47,553 nucleotides of DNA from Gillisia marina (lineage in GTDB: Bacteria > Bacteroidota > Bacteroidia > Flavobacteriales > Flavobacteriaceae): NCBI RefSeq assembly GCF_000258765.1, contig NZ_AJLT01000027.1, positions 1 to 47,553 of the forward strand, read 5' to 3'. The notes beneath the pieces are model-generated. The model was not told the DNA's origin, searched no databases, and was given only the letters and a program-made list of their open reading frames with translations. Shown here one piece after another: positions 45,528 through 47,553 of the stretch. Position numbers and translations under genes: made by a program. The number at the start of each line of letters is the position of its first letter. Position 1 is the first letter of the stretch.

Positions 45528-47553
45528 ATGCAAAATTTTACATTAGGGAAGAAGGGATATGCTATGCTCCTTTTCGCCCTTATTTTATTAATTGGAAGTT
45601 CGCCCACTTATGGGCAGTGCCCCGTTCCGGCAGATGATAATGCTGCCACTGCTGGAAATCAACAATCCTTCTGTGCTTTGGCAACCGTGTCGGAGCTTGA
45701 AATTGATGACTTCGATGGAGTTGATCCAGATAATGTTAGATGGTATAGAAATGCCACATCAAATACTGCAATTCCTGACAATGAAATATTAAGAACCCAA
45801 AGATACTTTGCAGGAAACGGATCTAATACTTGTACCGCCAGACAATTTGTAGATGTTACCGTGGATGATATTGGTCCTCCAACCGCAGATTTCGGAAATA
45901 CTTTTGCTCCGTGTGAATATAGTACTAGCGACAACAGTACTGTCCAAGACTTAATAGAAAGTGTAGTTGGTGAAGATATAAGAATCTACGAAGAAGAATT
46001 TACTGGAGATGCCCTTAATCCTAACGAACTTTTGGTTGAAGGAAGAAGTTATTTCGCCGATCAAAAAAACCCAGATACAGATTGTAGATCTAGTCGTTTA
46101 GCATTAAGATATGAGCCAGTTTTGGCTGAAGCTCCAACTGCAGAACCTGTGCAAACATTTTGCCCTGGTGCAACGGTAGCAGATCTTGAAGCTGAAGCAA
46201 CTAGTGCTAATACCACCGCATTTAGATGGTATAGCACTGCAACTTCTAATCCACAATTACCTAGTTCTACTCCCCTTATAAATGGAGAAACCTATTATGC
46301 TAGTCAAATTGTGAATAGAGAGAATTCTCCTCTTCCTCCTTGTGAGAGTATAGATAGAGCTGAAGTAACAGTAGTATTTCAGGCTGTTACTCCATTGGAA
46401 AGCACTCAAGTTTTTTGTGTAGACCCAGATGATGCTTCTACGAATCCTAGAGTTGAAGATTTAGTATCACCTTATGGAACTCGTTTCTTTGCTGATGCTA
46501 ATTTCACACAACTTCTTGCTCCACAAGTTTTATTGGTAGATAATGAAGATTATTTTACTGCAAACGGAGACCCGGACACATGTGAAGCTACCAGAGTTGT
46601 AGTAGATCTTGTAGAGATTCCAAATGCTGGTGATGATGTAAATGAAACTGTTTGTGAAACTGAACTAAATAACCCAGCAGATCTTATTGCGCAATTCAAT
46701 GCTTTATTAGTTGGAAGAGATTTAGGTGGAACATTTTCAGATGACACAATTGCTGAACTTACCGCACAATTTACTAGCAACCCAATAGGAGTTTTCACAA
46801 CTACTTATACTGTTGATAACGGCAGCTGTACAGATTCTGCTCAAATAACTGTAACTGTAATCGAGGCAACTCCTGCAGAGGCGGGAGACGATCAAGAATT
46901 AGCGTTTTGCTCTACAGATGGGATACAAAACCTTTTTGATTTTTTAAGTGCAGATGCTAATCCTAACGGAACATTTACTTTCGATTCAAATGGAAATGAA
47001 GTTCCTAGTGGAAACTTTGATCCTGCATCCTTTGGGGGGCAAACTGTGGAAATCACTTATACAGTAGATGGCGATACTCCACCTTGTACTGTTGGATCTG
47101 ATACGGCTGGTTTTGAAATCGAAGTTACTCAAGCGGAACCTGCAAACGCAGGTGGTCCAGTTACTGCTACCTATTGTGAAAATGAAGATGAAGATGTTAC
47201 ATTAGTTTCTCTTTTAGATAGCGACGCAAACACAACGGGATCATTTAGCGCTCCTTTTGAAAGTGGCATATTTAATCCTGCAGATCAAGGTACTGGAACT
47301 TACACAATCACTTATAGTTTAGACGAGTCTGAAGACTGTGTGACTGGCATAGATGAAACCACTATAACTATTACAGTTAGAGAAATCGAAGAAGCTGATG
47401 CTGGCGAACCTGTAGTTGCATCTTTCTGTGTTACTGAAACGCAAGATGTTCAATTAACTTCACTTTTAGCTGATGGAGTAAATACATTAGGAGCTTTTGA
47501 TGCTCCATTTGAGGATGGAATTTTCAATCCGGCATCTGCTGGAGTTGGAGTCT
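45528..47553 (+). CDS. Large secreted repeat protein, adhesin-like (5' part; runs past the window)
   Basis: The frame is open from the ATG at 45528 to the end of the window (675 codons, no stop). The signal peptide ends near SPTYGQC. Residues 45-365 hold about four modules of 75-90 residues, each with an FC-type start and a later Cys (FRWYSTATSNPQ, GETYYASQ). From residue 367 come four modules of 84-89 residues starting at 46626, 46881, 47148 and 47400 (the last cut off), with A-G, an FC/YC pair, DANxxGxF, GxFNPA and a Tyr-rich TYTxD strand. Acidic, Cys-paired Ig-like arrays of this type are typical of type IX-secreted adhesins and gliding proteins in Flavobacteriia. The C-terminal sorting domain would lie beyond the window, so secretion by that route is an inference. 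Confidence 0.75.
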   Translation, partial: MQNFTLGKKGYAMLLFALILLIGSSPTYGQCPVPADDNAATAGNQQSFCALATVSELEIDDFDGVDPDNVRWYRNATSNTAIPDNEILRTQRYFAGNGSNTCTARQFVDVTVDDIGPPTADFGNTFAPCEYSTSDNSTVQDLIESVVGEDIRIYEEEFTGDALNPNELLVEGRSYFADQKNPDTDCRSSRLALRYEPVLAEAPTAEPVQTFCPGATVADLEAEATSANTTAFRWYSTATSNPQLPSSTPLINGETYYASQIVNRENSPLPPCESIDRAEVTVVFQAVTPLESTQVFCVDPDDASTNPRVEDLVSPYGTRFFADANFTQLLAPQVLLVDNEDYFTANGDPDTCEATRVVVDLVEIPNAGDDVNETVCETELNNPADLIAQFNALLVGRDLGGTFSDDTIAELTAQFTSNPIGVFTTTYTVDNGSCTDSAQITVTVIEATPAEAGDDQELAFCSTDGIQNLFDFLSADANPNGTFTFDSNGNEVPSGNFDPASFGGQTVEITYTVDGDTPPCTVGSDTAGFEIEVTQAEPANAGGPVTATYCENEDEDVTLVSLLDSDANTTGSFSAPFESGIFNPADQGTGTYTITYSLDESEDCVTGIDETTITITVREIEEADAGEPVVASFCVTETQDVQLTSLLADGVNTLGAFDAPFEDGIFNPASAGVGV

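Noticed and set aside
1..47553. CRISPR array, tRNA/rRNA genes, insertion sequences, integrase or phage genes
   Set aside because: I looked for regularly spaced identical repeats, tRNA-like clover-leaf sequences, transposase or integrase motifs and saw none.

Overview
The window looks like a chromosomal segment of a member of the Flavobacteriaceae (Bacteroidota). The reasons are low GC, SusC/SusD outer-membrane pairs, Bacteroidota-type promoters (TTTG, about 19-20 nt, TAnnTTTG), zinc-free forms of S4, S14 and L36, and the gene order rpsL to rplQ followed by carA. The signal peptides and envelope proteins would fit the Gramella/Zunongwangia/Salegentibacter neighbourhood, but I cannot fix the genus.

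Region 1 (1-18.4 kb, minus strand) is the complete str-S10-spc-alpha cluster: rpsL, rpsG, fusA, rpsJ, rplC-D-W-B, rpsS, rplV, rpsC, rplP, rpmC, rpsQ, rplN, rplX, rplE, rpsN, rpsH, rplF, rplR, rpsE, rpmD, rplO, secY, infA, rpmJ, rpsM, rpsK, rpsD, rpoA, rplQ. A strong promoter precedes rpsL and a hairpin terminator follows rplQ. carA follows with its own promoter. The only large internal gap, between rpsJ and rplC, contains a stable hairpin.

Region 2 (18.9-37.3 kb, mostly plus strand) carries three susC-susD pairs, at least two with a clear terminator-bounded unit, and no carbohydrate-active enzyme or peptidase beside them. Pairs 1 and 2 share a promoter/leader block (CCGGCTAATTCAAA). Pairs 2 and 3 are paralogues. 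Pair 3 lies between a truncated copy of the 3' end of a rhomboid protease gene (beside rlmB) and the full rhomboid gene (beside rarA). The two copies form a 249-bp direct repeat, which marks a past insertion or duplication.

Region 3 (37.3-45.3 kb, minus strand) has housekeeping and envelope genes: an uncharacterised secreted protein/DUF5723-like outer-membrane protein/lipoprotein operon; radC, a degenerate polysaccharide-deacetylase-like gene and a YjjG-like HAD phosphatase; the peptidoglycan-recycling ligase mpl; and a secreted TPR protein. Region 4 (45.5 kb to the end, plus strand) is the start of a large secreted, repeat-built adhesin-like protein that runs off the window.

Ten single-base indels break nine otherwise intact genes, among them essential rpsC, rpsS and rpmJ. 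Seven are one extra A/T in a homopolymer. I treat these genes as functional and the breaks as probable sequence errors. I did not find a clear new defence, mobile or biosynthetic system. The best leads are the rhomboid repeat around susCD pair 3, the shared susC leader, the WCGTC motif in two SusC proteins, and the degenerate deacetylase.
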